Assembly (NCBI RefSeq): GCF_029223185.1
Contig: NZ_JARHUG010000011.1
Span: forward strand, 1 to 64,000
DNA from: Aliiglaciecola sp. CAU 1673
GTDB lineage: Bacteria > Pseudomonadota > Gammaproteobacteria > Enterobacterales > Alteromonadaceae
Direction: 5' to 3'
DNA length: 64,000 bases
Each line of letters starts with the position of its first letter. The first letter of the stretch is position 1. The notes below the pieces were generated by a model. It searched no databases and was not told the origin of the DNA. It was given only the letters and a program-made list of their open reading frames with translations. Shown here in pieces: positions 29,224 through 38,585 of the stretch. A program made the position numbers and the translations under genes.

Positions 29224-29580
29224 TTAGCTCACGTTAAAGCTTTCGCCGCAGCCGCATTCATCGACCACATTAGGGTTATTGAATTTAACCAGGCCATTGA
29301 TACCTTCTTTGACATAATCAATCTCGGTGTCACGCACCAGATTCAGGGCATCGAAGGCGACCGCCACTTTCAGCTTGTCGCTGGCCTCTACAATAATATC
29401 GGTGGGCTTGGCTTCGTCGGCGAGATCCAACACATAGGCATAGCCGGTGCAGCCGCTGACCTTGGTGGAAAGCCGCAGCACTTTGCCAGGCGCCTTGGCG
29501 ACTTTGCTCTCAAAATGACGGATGGCAGCATCTGTCAGAGAAATCACGGTTTGTTCGGGAACGAAGGTTTCAACACTCAT
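29224..29580 (-). CDS. sufA: A-type Fe-S carrier SufA
   Basis: A 118-residue HesB/IscA-family protein that takes clusters from the scaffold to target apoproteins. The three conserved cysteines are Cys44 (VSGCTGY), Cys109 and Cys111 (ECGCGESF). The length suits SufA/IscA proteins. It begins three bases after the sufS unit ends in the transcription order and precedes sufT by six bases, so it is clearly within the operon. IscA is an alternative name, but the SUF context favours sufA. Confidence 0.92.
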   Translation of the reverse strand: MSVETFVPEQTVISLTDAAIRHFESKVAKAPGKVLRLSTKVSGCTGYAYVLDLADEAKPTDIIVEASDKLKVAVAFDALNLVRDTEIDYVKEGINGLVKFNNPNVVDECGCGESFNVS

Positions 29581-29590
29581 TTTTTACCTC

Positions 29591-30808
29591 CTAAGCCAAC
29601 ATCATCTGGGCTTTTTTCAAAGCCTTAAACAGCATGTCCACTTCCTCCAGGGTGTTATAGATGGAGAGAGAGGCGCGGGCGGTGCCGGGCACACCCAGGC
29701 GGCGCATCAAAGGCTGCGCACAATGATCGCCGGTGCGTATGGCCACACCCTGCTTATCCAGAATAAAGCCCACATCAGCAGGGTGACTGCCTTCGAGGAT
29801 AAAACTCATGACCCCGATTTTATCCGGCGCTGTGCCTACTAATCTTAGACCTTCAAAAGCCATGGCTTGCTCGGTGGCATGGGCCAGCAATTGCTTTTCA
29901 TGAGATTGTACGGCGGCTAAATCCAGACTCTGGAACCAGGCGATGGCCGCGGCCATACCGATGGCGCCGGCAATATTGGGCGTACCGGCTTCAAGACGAT
30001 TAGGCAACGCACCCCAGGTGGAGCATTCGTAGGTAACCTTGGAAATCATTTCGCCGCCGGTCTGCCATACCGGCCAGTCTTCCAATACGGCTTTGCGTCC
30101 CCACAGCACACCGATGCCGGTGGGACCAAAGAGTTTGTGCCCGGAGAAGGCGTAAAAGTCACAGCCGATATCCTGCACATTTACCTGACCATGGGCGACA
30201 CCTTGGGCACCGTCAATGAGCACCAGGGCGCCTTTGGCTTTGGCCATGGCGGCAATCTCTTTGATCGGATTAAGCGTCCCCAGTGCATTGGACACATGAG
30301 GCAGAGCTACCATCTTGGTGCGCTCGTTTAGTAGTGTTTCAAAGGCGGCTATATCCAGCGCGCCGTTATCCAGAATGGGTGCCACTTTCAGAGTGGCGCC
30401 AGATTGTAAACAAGCCTGCTGCCAGGTAACCAGATCCGCATGGTGCTCCATCTCGGTGACCAGCACTTCTTCACCGGTTTTCAGGCGTTTGCTCATGCCA
30501 TGGGCGACGATATTGATGCCTTCGGTGGTGCCACTGGTCCAAATCACCTCTTCCCGTGCACTGGCATGGATAAAGCCGGCGACTGTGTCGCGGGCGCGCT
30601 CATAACGGCGCGTGGCTTCATCGGACAGATAATGTGCACCACGATGCACGTTGGCATTGCACTGGGTATAAAAGTTAACCAGGGCGTCAATCATGGCCTG
30701 CGGCTTTTGTGTGGTGGCCGCATTGTCCAGATAGACTAAGGGCTTACCGTCAACCTGCTGGGCAAGAATGGGAAACTGCTGACGCAGGGCCAACACATCC
30801 AGGCTCAT
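29591..30808 (-). CDS. sufS: Cysteine desulfurase SufS
   Basis: A 405-residue class II desulfurase that feeds sulfur to SufE. The PLP lysine is Lys225 in FSGHKLFGPTG, and the catalytic cysteine is Cys363 in IRTGDHCAQPL, set in the short active-site loop of SufS rather than the long loop of IscS. The start overlaps the sufD stop by four bases, which indicates translational coupling. The genome thus carries two desulfurases within 7 kb, IscS-like and SufS. Confidence 0.96.
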   Translation of the reverse strand: MSLDVLALRQQFPILAQQVDGKPLVYLDNAATTQKPQAMIDALVNFYTQCNANVHRGAHYLSDEATRRYERARDTVAGFIHASAREEVIWTSGTTEGINIVAHGMSKRLKTGEEVLVTEMEHHADLVTWQQACLQSGATLKVAPILDNGALDIAAFETLLNERTKMVALPHVSNALGTLNPIKEIAAMAKAKGALVLIDGAQGVAHGQVNVQDIGCDFYAFSGHKLFGPTGIGVLWGRKAVLEDWPVWQTGGEMISKVTYECSTWGALPNRLEAGTPNIAGAIGMAAAIAWFQSLDLAAVQSHEKQLLAHATEQAMAFEGLRLVGTAPDKIGVMSFILEGSHPADVGFILDKQGVAIRTGDHCAQPLMRRLGVPGTARASLSIYNTLEEVDMLFKALKKAQMMLA

Positions 30809-32055
30809 TTGACCTCCATCTGTTCAAAACGGCTACGCAGCATGGGCGCTAACCAATCGGCCAGAGCCTGGTTGGGCAACTCATCGATCAACTCCTGGAT
30901 AAAACCATAGTTGAGCATTACCAAGGCCTGGCTGCGGGAAATACCGCGGGAGCGAAGATAATACAGGGCCTTTTCTTCAATTTCGGCAACGGTGGCGCCG
31001 TGTGCGCACTTAACGTCATCGGCGTAGATTTCCAGCTCCGGCTTGGTGTTAACCTGGCCGCGACGGGATAACAGGAGATTGCGGTTATTCAGCTCCGCCA
31101 GGGTTTTCTGGGCATGACGATGAATATGAATACGGCCGTTAAATACCGCTTTGGCGCGATCACCAATAATGCCTCTGGCATTTTCTTCGGTGGTGCCGTG
31201 GGCGACCGCATGTTCCACACAGCTATGCAGATCGAAGGTCTCACCAGTACCTAGCAGGTAGATGGCGTTAAATTTGGCATTGGCATGTTCGCCGCCATGG
31301 ACAATATCCACATCCAGACGTGACAGGTCGCTACCAAAGGCCACCAGGGAACTATTCAGCTGTGCCTTCTCATCGAGGAAAAAGTGATTGCCGCCCACAT
31401 CCAGGGCTTTGCCGCTACGCAGGTTAAGGCGGTAATGTTCAAGCTGTGCGTTTTTCTCAATTTTGTATTCGGCAAACTCGGTGGCCAGGCTGCTTTGTGC
31501 GCCCAACGCATGCTCGATAACACAGACTTTTGCGCCTTCACCCACACGCACCAACAAGCGATTGTGGGATTCACTGTCTTTTTGCGACAAATAGACAATG
31601 CGTATTGGCTGAGTGATGTCAGCGCCGGCTTCGATATCCAGCAGCAGGCCATCAATGGCAAGTACATCATTGACCAGGCCAAACAAATGCTGCTTGGGCT
31701 TGATACTGGCAAACAGGGACAGGGTCTGCTGCTGTGCCTGGCTTAAGGGCAGAATGTTAAGCCCCTTGGGCAGGCTTAAGCCGCTAAGATCAGTGACCAG
31801 ACGGCCGCCACAGAACACCAGGTCCAGGCTGTTTACACCGGGAATGGCGGGTATATCGGCAATCTTCTGATTGGTAGCACCCTCGACCAGAGTCAGCTGT
31901 TCGATTGGCGTTAAAGAGGTATATTTCCAGGCCTCAACACGGCGATTGGGCCAGCGCTGCTGACGAAGCAATGAGAGAGCTTCGCCACGCTTGGCACTGA
32001 GATGATCACTGACCTTTTCGGCGCGTTCGATTACCTGCTCAAGCCATTGGCTCAT
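30805..32055 (-). CDS. sufD: Fe-S scaffold subunit SufD
   Basis: A 416-residue SufBD-family protein, partner of SufB in the scaffold. It has the right-handed beta-helix core typical of the family (GEHANAKFNAIYLLGTGETFD) and the C-terminal block VKCAHGATVAEIEEKALYYLRSRG, with the conserved histidine in the CAHGAT motif. The length matches E. coli SufD (423). It overlaps sufC and sufS by four bases each, so the three genes are tightly coupled. Confidence 0.96.
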   Translation of the reverse strand: MSQWLEQVIERAEKVSDHLSAKRGEALSLLRQQRWPNRRVEAWKYTSLTPIEQLTLVEGATNQKIADIPAIPGVNSLDLVFCGGRLVTDLSGLSLPKGLNILPLSQAQQQTLSLFASIKPKQHLFGLVNDVLAIDGLLLDIEAGADITQPIRIVYLSQKDSESHNRLLVRVGEGAKVCVIEHALGAQSSLATEFAEYKIEKNAQLEHYRLNLRSGKALDVGGNHFFLDEKAQLNSSLVAFGSDLSRLDVDIVHGGEHANAKFNAIYLLGTGETFDLHSCVEHAVAHGTTEENARGIIGDRAKAVFNGRIHIHRHAQKTLAELNNRNLLLSRRGQVNTKPELEIYADDVKCAHGATVAEIEEKALYYLRSRGISRSQALVMLNYGFIQELIDELPNQALADWLAPMLRSRFEQMEVK

Positions 32056-32813
32056 GCCTCTTTCTCCTCGCCTTTTGCACCGAGCCAGGCATAACCGGTT
32101 TTTTCCACTTCCTTGGCCAGTGAAGCATCGCCGCTTTTGACAATCTTGCCATCGGCCAGAATATGCACAAAGTCCGGCTCAATGAAATCCAGCAACCGCT
32201 GATAGTGAGTGACCACTATAAAGCTGCGATCTGGGCTGCGCTGGCTGTTGACGCCCTTGGCCACTACCTGCAGGGCATCGATGTCCAATCCGGAGTCTGA
32301 CTCATCAAGGATGCAAAGCTTCGGCTCGAGTAGTATCATCTGCATGATTTCGTTACGTTTTTTCTCACCGCCGGAAAAGCCTTCGTTAACGCCACGCTTA
32401 AGGAAATCCAGTGGCAGGTTGACTTGCTTACAGGCTTCTTTGGCTTTTTTCAGAAAGTCGGCAGCGCTCAGGGCTTCTTCGCCGCGGGCTTCGCGAATGG
32501 CGTTCACCGATTCCTTCATAAATTCCATATTGCTGACGCCGGGGATTTCCACCGGATACTGGAAAGCCAGAAACAGACCGGCGCGGGCGCGCTCTTCGGT
32601 TTCAAGGTCAAGCAAATTCTGGCCCTGCATTTCCACGCTCCCTTCGGTTACTTCGTAACCTTCGCGGCCTGACAACACATAGCCTAGTGTGCTTTTGCCG
32701 GCGCCGTTAGGGCCCATAATGGCGTGCACCTCGCCTGGACGAATCTCCAGATCCAGACCTTTCAGGATGTTTTTTTCTTCTACACTGGCGTGCAAGTTGC
32801 TGATTTTTAGCAT
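32052..32813 (-). CDS. sufC: SUF ATPase SufC
   Basis: A 253-residue ABC-type ATPase of the SufBCD scaffold. I choose ATG 32813 (MLKISNLHASVEEKNILKG); an in-frame ATG at 32825 is less well placed relative to the GGGGT upstream. Walker A is GPNGAGKST, the signature is GFSGGEKKRNEI, and Walker B is LCILDESDSGLDIDALQ. The last four bases overlap the sufD start. The length matches E. coli SufC (248). Confidence 0.96.
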   Translation of the reverse strand: MLKISNLHASVEEKNILKGLDLEIRPGEVHAIMGPNGAGKSTLGYVLSGREGYEVTEGSVEMQGQNLLDLETEERARAGLFLAFQYPVEIPGVSNMEFMKESVNAIREARGEEALSAADFLKKAKEACKQVNLPLDFLKRGVNEGFSGGEKKRNEIMQMILLEPKLCILDESDSGLDIDALQVVAKGVNSQRSPDRSFIVVTHYQRLLDFIEPDFVHILADGKIVKSGDASLAKEVEKTGYAWLGAKGEEKEA

Positions 32814-32896
32814 GTGATACCCCAAATACGAAAACTGACGATGACAGGTGGTGGCCAGCCTGCGAGGCTTAACCTACAGGGCTTCGCCGAGTTGGC

Positions 32897-34333
32897 TTAG
32901 CCCACCGAACCTTCCAGGCTGATTTCCAGCAATTTGCCGGCTTCTACGGCAAATTCCATCGGCAGCTCTTTAAACACTTCTTTACAGAACCCGTTAACGA
33001 TCATGGACACGGCCTTTTCGGCATCCAGACCGCGCTGCTGACATAAGAACAGCTGCTCATCGCTGACCTTGGAGGTGGTAGCCTCATGCTCGACGATGGC
33101 AGACGGGTTACGACTTTCAATATACGGAAAGGTATGGGCACCGCACTGATCGCCAATCAACAGCGAGTCGCACTGAGTAAAATTACGTGCGCCGTCTGAA
33201 TTGGGGCCCATCTGTACCAGGCCGCGATAGGCGTTGTTGGCATGCCCGGCGCTTATCCCTTTGGAAATAATGGTGGACTTGGTGTTCTTGCCCAGATGGA
33301 TCATTTTGGTACCGGTATCGGCCTGCTGACGACCACGGGCCAGGGCCACCGAGTAAAATTCACCAACGCTGTTGTCGCCTTTCAGGATACAGCTTGGGTA
33401 TTTCCAGGTAATGGCCGAGCCGGTTTCCACCTGCGTCCAGGAGATATGGGCCTTGGTATGGCAAATACCGCGTTTGGTAACGAAGTTGTAGATACCGCCC
33501 TTGCCATTTTCATCACCGGGATACCAGTTTTGTACAGTGGAATACTTGATCTTGGCGTTATCCAGCGCGACCAATTCTACGACCGCGGCATGCAGCTGGT
33601 TTTCATCACGCTGTGGCGCGGTACAACCCTCGAGGTAGCTGACATGGCTGCCCTCATCGGCAATGATCAGGGTGCGCTCAAACTGCCCTGTGTTTTGTTC
33701 ATTAATTCGGAAATAGGTGGACAGCTCCATAGGGCAGCGCACGCCCTTGGGAATATAAACAAAAGAGCCATCGGTAAACACCGCGCTGTTCAACGCAGCA
33801 AAGTAGTTGTCCGAACGTGGTACTACTGTGCCCAGGTATTTTTTTACCAGATCAGGGTATTTGTGTACCGCCTCGGAGATAGGGCAGAAAATGACCCCGG
33901 CTTCTTCCAGCTTTTCCCTGAAGGTAGTGACCACGGATACGGAATCGAATACCGCATCCACGGCAATACCGGCCAGCATCTGCTGTTCATACAGCGGAAT
34001 GCCCAGCTTTTCATAGGTGCGCAGCAGCTCAGGATCGACTTCATCCAGCGACTTGGGCTTGTCTTTCATACTCTTGGGCGCTGAGTAGTAGGAGATGGCC
34101 TGATAGTCGATCTTGGGGTAATGCAGATGAGCCCACTCAGGCTCTTCCATCTTCAGCCAGGACTCATAGGCTTTGAGTCGCCATTCAAGCATCCATTGTG
34201 GCTCTTGTTTCATGGCGGAAATGCGGCGGATCACGTCTTCGTCGAGGCCGGCGGCAAAGGTTTCTGATTCAATCTCAGAAACGAAACCGGCCTCGTACTT
34301 GCGAGATAGCGCCTTTTCGATTTGTTCACTCAT
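32897..34333 (-). CDS. sufB: Fe-S scaffold subunit SufB
   Basis: A 478-residue core scaffold protein. The N-terminal region contains [16 protein letters not shown]; the beta-helix carries [19 protein letters not shown] and [20 protein letters not shown]. The conserved cysteine in [18 protein letters not shown] and the region GQRGLD agree with SufB. The length is within the usual 480-495. It is the first gene of the operon, preceded by 218 bp that hold a promoter with an overlapping IscR-type operator. Confidence 0.97.
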   Translation of the reverse strand: MSEQIEKALSRKYEAGFVSEIESETFAAGLDEDVIRRISAMKQEPQWMLEWRLKAYESWLKMEEPEWAHLHYPKIDYQAISYYSAPKSMKDKPKSLDEVDPELLRTYEKLGIPLYEQQMLAGIAVDAVFDSVSVVTTFREKLEEAGVIFCPISEAVHKYPDLVKKYLGTVVPRSDNYFAALNSAVFTDGSFVYIPKGVRCPMELSTYFRINEQNTGQFERTLIIADEGSHVSYLEGCTAPQRDENQLHAAVVELVALDNAKIKYSTVQNWYPGDENGKGGIYNFVTKRGICHTKAHISWTQVETGSAITWKYPSCILKGDNSVGEFYSVALARGRQQADTGTKMIHLGKNTKSTIISKGISAGHANNAYRGLVQMGPNSDGARNFTQCDSLLIGDQCGAHTFPYIESRNPSAIVEHEATTSKVSDEQLFLCQQRGLDAEKAVSMIVNGFCKEVFKELPMEFAVEAGKLLEISLEGSVG

Positions 34334-34542
34334 AGTCTGGTCTCAATCACTGTCTGATCGTTTGGCCGCATGCGGCTCTGACGAAAACGCCACCCATTGG
34401 TGGGCAGCCTGCACTGCTTAGTCATCTTTTGCGCTGATGATTCGATTTATTGACCTTCACAGGAATGAACCCGGCCCGGTCTTATTATTGTGAGAGGAAT
34501 CCGCTTGTGTCGCAAAAATTAAACGCCTGATTCTGGTCGGGG

Positions 34543-34575
34543 ATTTTATATTACTTGAGCATTTTACTCAAGTAT
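34543..34575 (-). promoter_or_regulatory. sufB promoter with overlapping IscR-type operator
   Basis: On the minus strand TTGAGT (34566-34571) and TAAAAT (34543-34548) are spaced by 17 bp, a good sigma-70 promoter. Over it lies a 25-bp inverted repeat (34551-34575), ATACTTGAGT, then AAAAT, then GCTCAAGTAA. It agrees with the IscR type 1 pattern in 21 of 25 positions, its two arms being ACTTGAG and CTCAAGT. It lies about 210 bp before sufB. Repression by holo-IscR is inferred. The rest of 34334-34654 shows no gene. Confidence 0.75.
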
Positions 34576-34654
34576 TAACCCGGTCGTCAGGGCGGCGCGG
34601 ACTATATCATCAGGGGCATCGTGGGCAAAGCTTCGCGGCTGGATTTTCACGCTA

Positions 34655-35482
34655 TTACTGGCGTTCTTGAGGCTTTGTCAGAAGGGGCGTCTTAAAGGCG
34701 TCTGGTTTAATTCGTAAACAGGTTATCGCCGTTTTCTCGCCTTTTGCGTCCTCAGAAAGACAGGATGTCAGGCGATACTCGACATCCATTTGCTGATACA
34801 ACTGTTGCAGCCAACCACTTTCAAATAGCAGTCGCATGCGCTGATCCCATAATTCTCGCAAAGACTCCCCGGAAGCATTTTTTTGAAAGGCCGGGTATAC
34901 CGGCAATATCGCTAATTCCCAAATGCGCAGGCGCTTTTGCAAAGACGGATCCTCTGCGAGCTGATGCTCCAGATTCCAACTTTCGTCGATGACATAGTCG
35001 ATACGTTTAGCCAACAACATACGCAGGGCTGCGTCGGTGCTCTCTACTTCGTAGTAGTGGCGCGGTGGTGGATCAAAATATCGTTGCAGTTGGTAACCTG
35101 TTACCCAGGCCACAGACAGCGTGCCGAGATCTTCAGGCACACTGGTTTGTGAAGGCAAACCAACCAGTGAGATCATATCGCCGTCAAAGGGTAATGTCGG
35201 ATAGAGAGCGTAGTCTTCTTCCTCTGCGTAGGCGGCTAACCATAAATCCGCTTTTCCCTCTTTTACCAGCGCTTTGCTGCGAGTGTAGCTGGCATACTCA
35301 TAGTGGATCGCAAAATCTTCATAGACTTTGTTGACGATCTGTTGGTAGATGCCATTGCCCTCTTCAGTAGTGTAGTTGGGCTCCCATAAGGCAGTGGCTA
35401 CCACCAACCGATCTTTTGCTACGGCTAAAACACTGTTGGTATAAACCACCAGGATCAGGAGTAGAGACCGCTTCAAATACAT
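34655..35482 (-). CDS. Periplasmic solute-binding protein, orphan
   Basis: About 275 residues from ATG 35482 (MYLKRSLLLILVVYTNSVLA, a signal peptide); a longer in-frame start at 35536 has no secretory sense. The mature protein looks like an amino-acid-type solute-binding protein (TALWEPNYTTEEGNGIYQQI, EYASYTRSKALVKEGKADLW). No ABC permease or ATPase is adjacent. The C-terminal tail has two cysteines that could form a disulfide (LTSCLSED, ITCLRI). It lies between the suf promoter region and ndk. It resembles, in type, the orphan binding protein at 21244-21972. Confidence 0.7.
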   Translation of the reverse strand: MYLKRSLLLILVVYTNSVLAVAKDRLVVATALWEPNYTTEEGNGIYQQIVNKVYEDFAIHYEYASYTRSKALVKEGKADLWLAAYAEEEDYALYPTLPFDGDMISLVGLPSQTSVPEDLGTLSVAWVTGYQLQRYFDPPPRHYYEVESTDAALRMLLAKRIDYVIDESWNLEHQLAEDPSLQKRLRIWELAILPVYPAFQKNASGESLRELWDQRMRLLFESGWLQQLYQQMDVEYRLTSCLSEDAKGEKTAITCLRIKPDAFKTPLLTKPQERQ

Positions 35483-35586
35483 CTTCAACTCTTGGGCATC
35501 AGGTTTAGTAAGCGTAGCCCGAACAACGATTTGCACCCAATAAAATCAGGATAATTGCGCACTTGCGTTTTTTAGTGTCGATCACA

Positions 35587-35615
35587 TGGTCAAGCCTGGG
35601 ATTATTGCATATAAT
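35587..35615 (+). promoter_or_regulatory. Possible ndk promoter
   Basis: TGGTCA (35587-35592), 17 bp, then a perfect TATAAT (35610-35615), 42 bp upstream of the ndk start. Confidence 0.6.
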
Positions 35616-35657
35616 CCGCGCTCAAATTTTTCACCTTATCTTTTTTGGAGAATAAAC

Positions 35658-36089
35658 ATGGCTCTGGAACGCACGTTTTCCATCATCAAGCCTGACGCAG
35701 TAGCCAAGAACGTCATCGGCGCTATCTACAACCGTTTCGAGTCTGCTGGTCTGCGCATCGTTGCAGCCAAGATGCTGCACCTGAGCAAAGAGCAGGCCGA
35801 AGGTTTCTACGCCGAGCACAAAGAGCGTCCTTTCTTTGGCGCATTGGTTTCTTTCATGACCTCTGGTCCGGTGATGATCCAGGTACTTGAAGGTGAAGAC
35901 GCTGTGCGTAAGAACCGTGAAATCATGGGCGCTACCAATCCTAAGGATGCGCTGGCCGGTACTCTGCGTGCCGACTACGCCGCTTCTATCGATGAGAACG
36001 CGGTTCACGGCTCTGATGCTGCTGCCTCTGCTGCTCGTGAAATTGCTTACTTCTTCTCTGACGAAGAGCTTTGCCCACGCACTCGTTAA
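35658..36089 (+). CDS. ndk: Nucleoside-diphosphate kinase
   Basis: A 143-residue enzyme that moves phosphate between nucleoside tri- and diphosphates. I choose ATG 35658 ([15 protein letters not shown]) with TTTGGAG upstream; an in-frame ATG at 35586 would add 24 unsupported residues. The phosphohistidine lies in the NAVHGSDA motif near residue 117, and KPDAV begins the fold. The length equals E. coli Ndk. Its codon use is strongly biased (highly expressed type). It is a single gene with its own promoter and terminator, next to rlmN as in many gammaproteobacteria. Confidence 0.98.
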   Translation: MALERTFSIIKPDAVAKNVIGAIYNRFESAGLRIVAAKMLHLSKEQAEGFYAEHKERPFFGALVSFMTSGPVMIQVLEGEDAVRKNREIMGATNPKDALAGTLRADYAASIDENAVHGSDAAASAAREIAYFFSDEELCPRTR

Positions 36090-36108
36090 TTGCGAAGGCA
36101 ACTGAAAG

Positions 36109-36131
36109 AAGGGAGCCAGGCTCCCTTTTTT
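36109..36131 (+). terminator. Intrinsic terminator of ndk
   Basis: AAGGGAGCC / GGCTCCCTT type stem (three-base loop) with six T, 20 bp after the ndk stop. Confidence 0.92.
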
Positions 36132-36223
36132 AATGAGACAAAAAAGTATGCCGGTAACCCGCGAATGGCTTTTGCTGGTTAAAATCTGTACAATGCGCGC
36201 ACTTTTGTATGAGGGTTGTTTGA

Positions 36224-37345
36224 ATGGTCGCAGTGAAAACCAATTTGTTGGATTTGAATCGTCAGGGTTTGCGGGATTTCTTCGCCAGTATCGGTGAAAA
36301 GCCCTTTCGTGCCGATCAGCTGATGAAATGGATTTATCAGGCAGGCTGTGACGATTTTGAACAGATGACCAACCTCAACAAAGCTCTGCGTGCCAAGCTG
36401 ACGGAACACTGTGTCATTGAAGCACCAGAGATTTCCCGTCAGCAAAATGCCAGCGACGGCACCATCAAGTTTGCCCTTATGCTGAAAGGCGGACAGGAAG
36501 TGGAAGCGGTGTGGATCCCCGAGACCGATCGTGCCACCTTGTGTGTGTCCTCTCAGGTGGGCTGTGCCCTGGAATGTACCTTCTGCTCTACTGCCCAGCA
36601 GGGATTTAACCGTAATCTGTCGGTTTCTGAAATCATTGGTCAGGTGTGGCGTGTGGCCAAAACCATTGGTTTGTCTAAAGACACCGCCAAGCGACCGATC
36701 ACCAATGTGGTGATGATGGGCATGGGCGAACCGCTGCTGAATTTGAAAAACGTGGTGCCGGCCATGGACATTATGTTGGATGACTTCGGCTTCGGCTTAT
36801 CCAAGCGCCGGGTGACATTAAGCACCTCTGGCGTGGTGCCTGCTCTGGATCTGCTGGCTGACCAAATTGATGTAGCCCTGGCCGTTTCACTGCATGCACC
36901 TAATGATGAATTGCGCGATGAAATCGTGCCCATTAATAAAAAGTATCCCATTGCTGAGCTTCTGGCTGGTGTGCGTCGTTATTTGGCCAAGTCCAATGCC
37001 AACCAGGGACGGGTAACCATCGAATATGTCATGCTCAATGGCATTAATGACAGTATGGACCAGGCTCATGAGCTTGCGCGCGCGCTGAAAGACACGCCCA
37101 GCAAGATCAACTTGATCCCCTTCAATCCTTATCCAGGTTCCCCCTACACCTGCTCCAGCAATTCGCGCATTGACCGCTTCTCCAAAGTGTTAATGGAATA
37201 CGGTTTTACCGTGGTCGTGCGCAAGACTCGTGGTGACGATATCGATGCCGCATGTGGTCAATTGGTCGGCGATGTGGTGGACCGAACCAAGCGAATGATG
37301 AAAAAACAGATGAAGGGCGAGCAGATTTCGGTAAAAATGGCTTAA
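36224..37345 (+). CDS. rlmN: Dual-specificity RNA methyltransferase RlmN
   Basis: A 373-residue radical-SAM enzyme that methylates C2 of adenosine 2503 in 23S rRNA and adenosine 37 in some tRNAs. The [4Fe-4S] motif CxxxCxxC is Cys114, Cys118 and Cys121 (CALECTFC). The conserved cysteine that carries the methyl group lies near the C-terminus in DIDAACGQL. Other blocks are [14 protein letters not shown] and [12 protein letters not shown]. The length matches E. coli RlmN (384). It heads the cluster rlmN-pilW-rodZ-ispG-hisS-yfgM-bamB-der; the next gene begins almost at once. Confidence 0.97.
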   Translation: MVAVKTNLLDLNRQGLRDFFASIGEKPFRADQLMKWIYQAGCDDFEQMTNLNKALRAKLTEHCVIEAPEISRQQNASDGTIKFALMLKGGQEVEAVWIPETDRATLCVSSQVGCALECTFCSTAQQGFNRNLSVSEIIGQVWRVAKTIGLSKDTAKRPITNVVMMGMGEPLLNLKNVVPAMDIMLDDFGFGLSKRRVTLSTSGVVPALDLLADQIDVALAVSLHAPNDELRDEIVPINKKYPIAELLAGVRRYLAKSNANQGRVTIEYVMLNGINDSMDQAHELARALKDTPSKINLIPFNPYPGSPYTCSSNSRIDRFSKVLMEYGFTVVVRKTRGDDIDAACGQLVGDVVDRTKRMMKKQMKGEQISVKMA

Positions 37346-37373
37346 TGTGACTCAGGCAAATGCGTGGCCATTG

Positions 37374-38582
37374 ATGCGTAAGTACTTTTTTTTCTTAGTA
37401 ATCTTGTTGGCCGGTTGTGCCGGTCAACCCTCAGTGGAAGAGGGGAGTCAATCTGCCAATTTTAACCAGGTGGATGCGGCTAAGACCCGTATATCGCTGG
37501 GACTGACCTACCTTAAAAACGGCAATTATTCTCAAGCGAAATTTAACCTGGATAAAGCGCTGCAGTATGCGCCCCGTCTGGCCGATGCCCACTACGGCAT
37601 GGCGTACTACTACCAGTTGGTGGGCGAAACAGAGTTAGCCAACAAATCCTACAGTGACGCTATGGCGCTGGCGCCGAAAAATCCCGACATTCTCAACAGT
37701 TATGGCGCTTTTTTGTGCCAGCAAGGACAGTATGAAAAGGCCAAAGGCTACTTTTTAGACGCCATCGCCACGCAAAATTATATTCGTACCGCCGAATCCT
37801 ATGAAAACCTGGCGCTGTGTAGCCAGAGCCAGGGGCAACTCGCTGATGCCATTAATTATCTGCGTCTGGCCCTTAACCATCAGCCCGGACGCGGAAAGAG
37901 CCTGATGTTGTTGGCTGAACTGCAAGCCAATCAGCAGGATTGGTATGCTGCAAAGGCAACGCTGGTCAAATATGAAAAAATGGCGCGTGTTACCCCTGAA
38001 TCGCTGTTGTTGGCCGCCAAAATAGAAAAAGGCCTGGGTAATATTAAGGCTATGGAAGATTATGGTCGTATGCTCCTGCAGTTATATCCTGAACACCAGG
38101 CCAATAAAGCGTTTCGTCTGTTACAATATGATGCCGAGCACATATCCGCGCCGGTGACGCCTGCAGTTCCTAAAGTGATTGCTAAACCCCAGCCTGAGGT
38201 GACTCAGGAAATCCCAAGTCCCAAGCCTGAGCCTGTGGACACGACCAAACCTCAGAGCCCAGAGCCACAACTGACTGAGAAAACCACGCCCCCAGAGCCG
38301 GAGCCTGTGGACTTGGCAGAAGAAGCATCCGGCACCCAAGCTTCAGATGAAATATCGGCGCCTTCGGTTGAAGAGACATCCATCACAGGGGAAGAGTCAG
38401 ACCGGAACAGCGAGCAGGTGAACGATGAGATAGAACTGCATACCGTAGCAAAGGATGAAAATCTGTATCGTATATCCTTGAAATACAATGTAAGAATGGA
38501 GAAGCTGATAGAGTGGAATAATCTTAAAGATGCTTCCTCCATTTATGTAGGTCAAAAGTTGCGGGTAAGGGCGCCTGAGTAG
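37374..38582 (+). CDS. pilW: Type IV pilus assembly lipoprotein PilW/PilF with C-terminal LysM domain
   Basis: About 402 residues from ATG 37374; a GTG at 37347, just after the rlmN stop, would add nine. The start MRKYFFFLVILLAGCAG is a lipoprotein signal with lipobox LAGC. TPR helices cover about 40-245 (KTRISLGLTYLKNGNYSQAK, DILNSYGAFLCQQGQYEKA), matching PilW/PilF, the pilotin-like factor needed for secretin assembly. The ordinary protein ends there (about 250 residues). Here a Pro/Glu-rich linker (about 255-345) leads to a LysM peptidoglycan-binding domain (ELHTVAKDENLYRISLKYNV, WNNLKDASSIYVGQKLRV). The fusion could tether the pilus machine to the wall. rodZ starts three bases after the stop. 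Confidence 0.85.
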   Translation: MRKYFFFLVILLAGCAGQPSVEEGSQSANFNQVDAAKTRISLGLTYLKNGNYSQAKFNLDKALQYAPRLADAHYGMAYYYQLVGETELANKSYSDAMALAPKNPDILNSYGAFLCQQGQYEKAKGYFLDAIATQNYIRTAESYENLALCSQSQGQLADAINYLRLALNHQPGRGKSLMLLAELQANQQDWYAAKATLVKYEKMARVTPESLLLAAKIEKGLGNIKAMEDYGRMLLQLYPEHQANKAFRLLQYDAEHISAPVTPAVPKVIAKPQPEVTQEIPSPKPEPVDTTKPQSPEPQLTEKTTPPEPEPVDLAEEASGTQASDEISAPSVEETSITGEESDRNSEQVNDEIELHTVAKDENLYRISLKYNVRMEKLIEWNNLKDASSIYVGQKLRVRAPE

Positions 38583-38585
38583 CAA

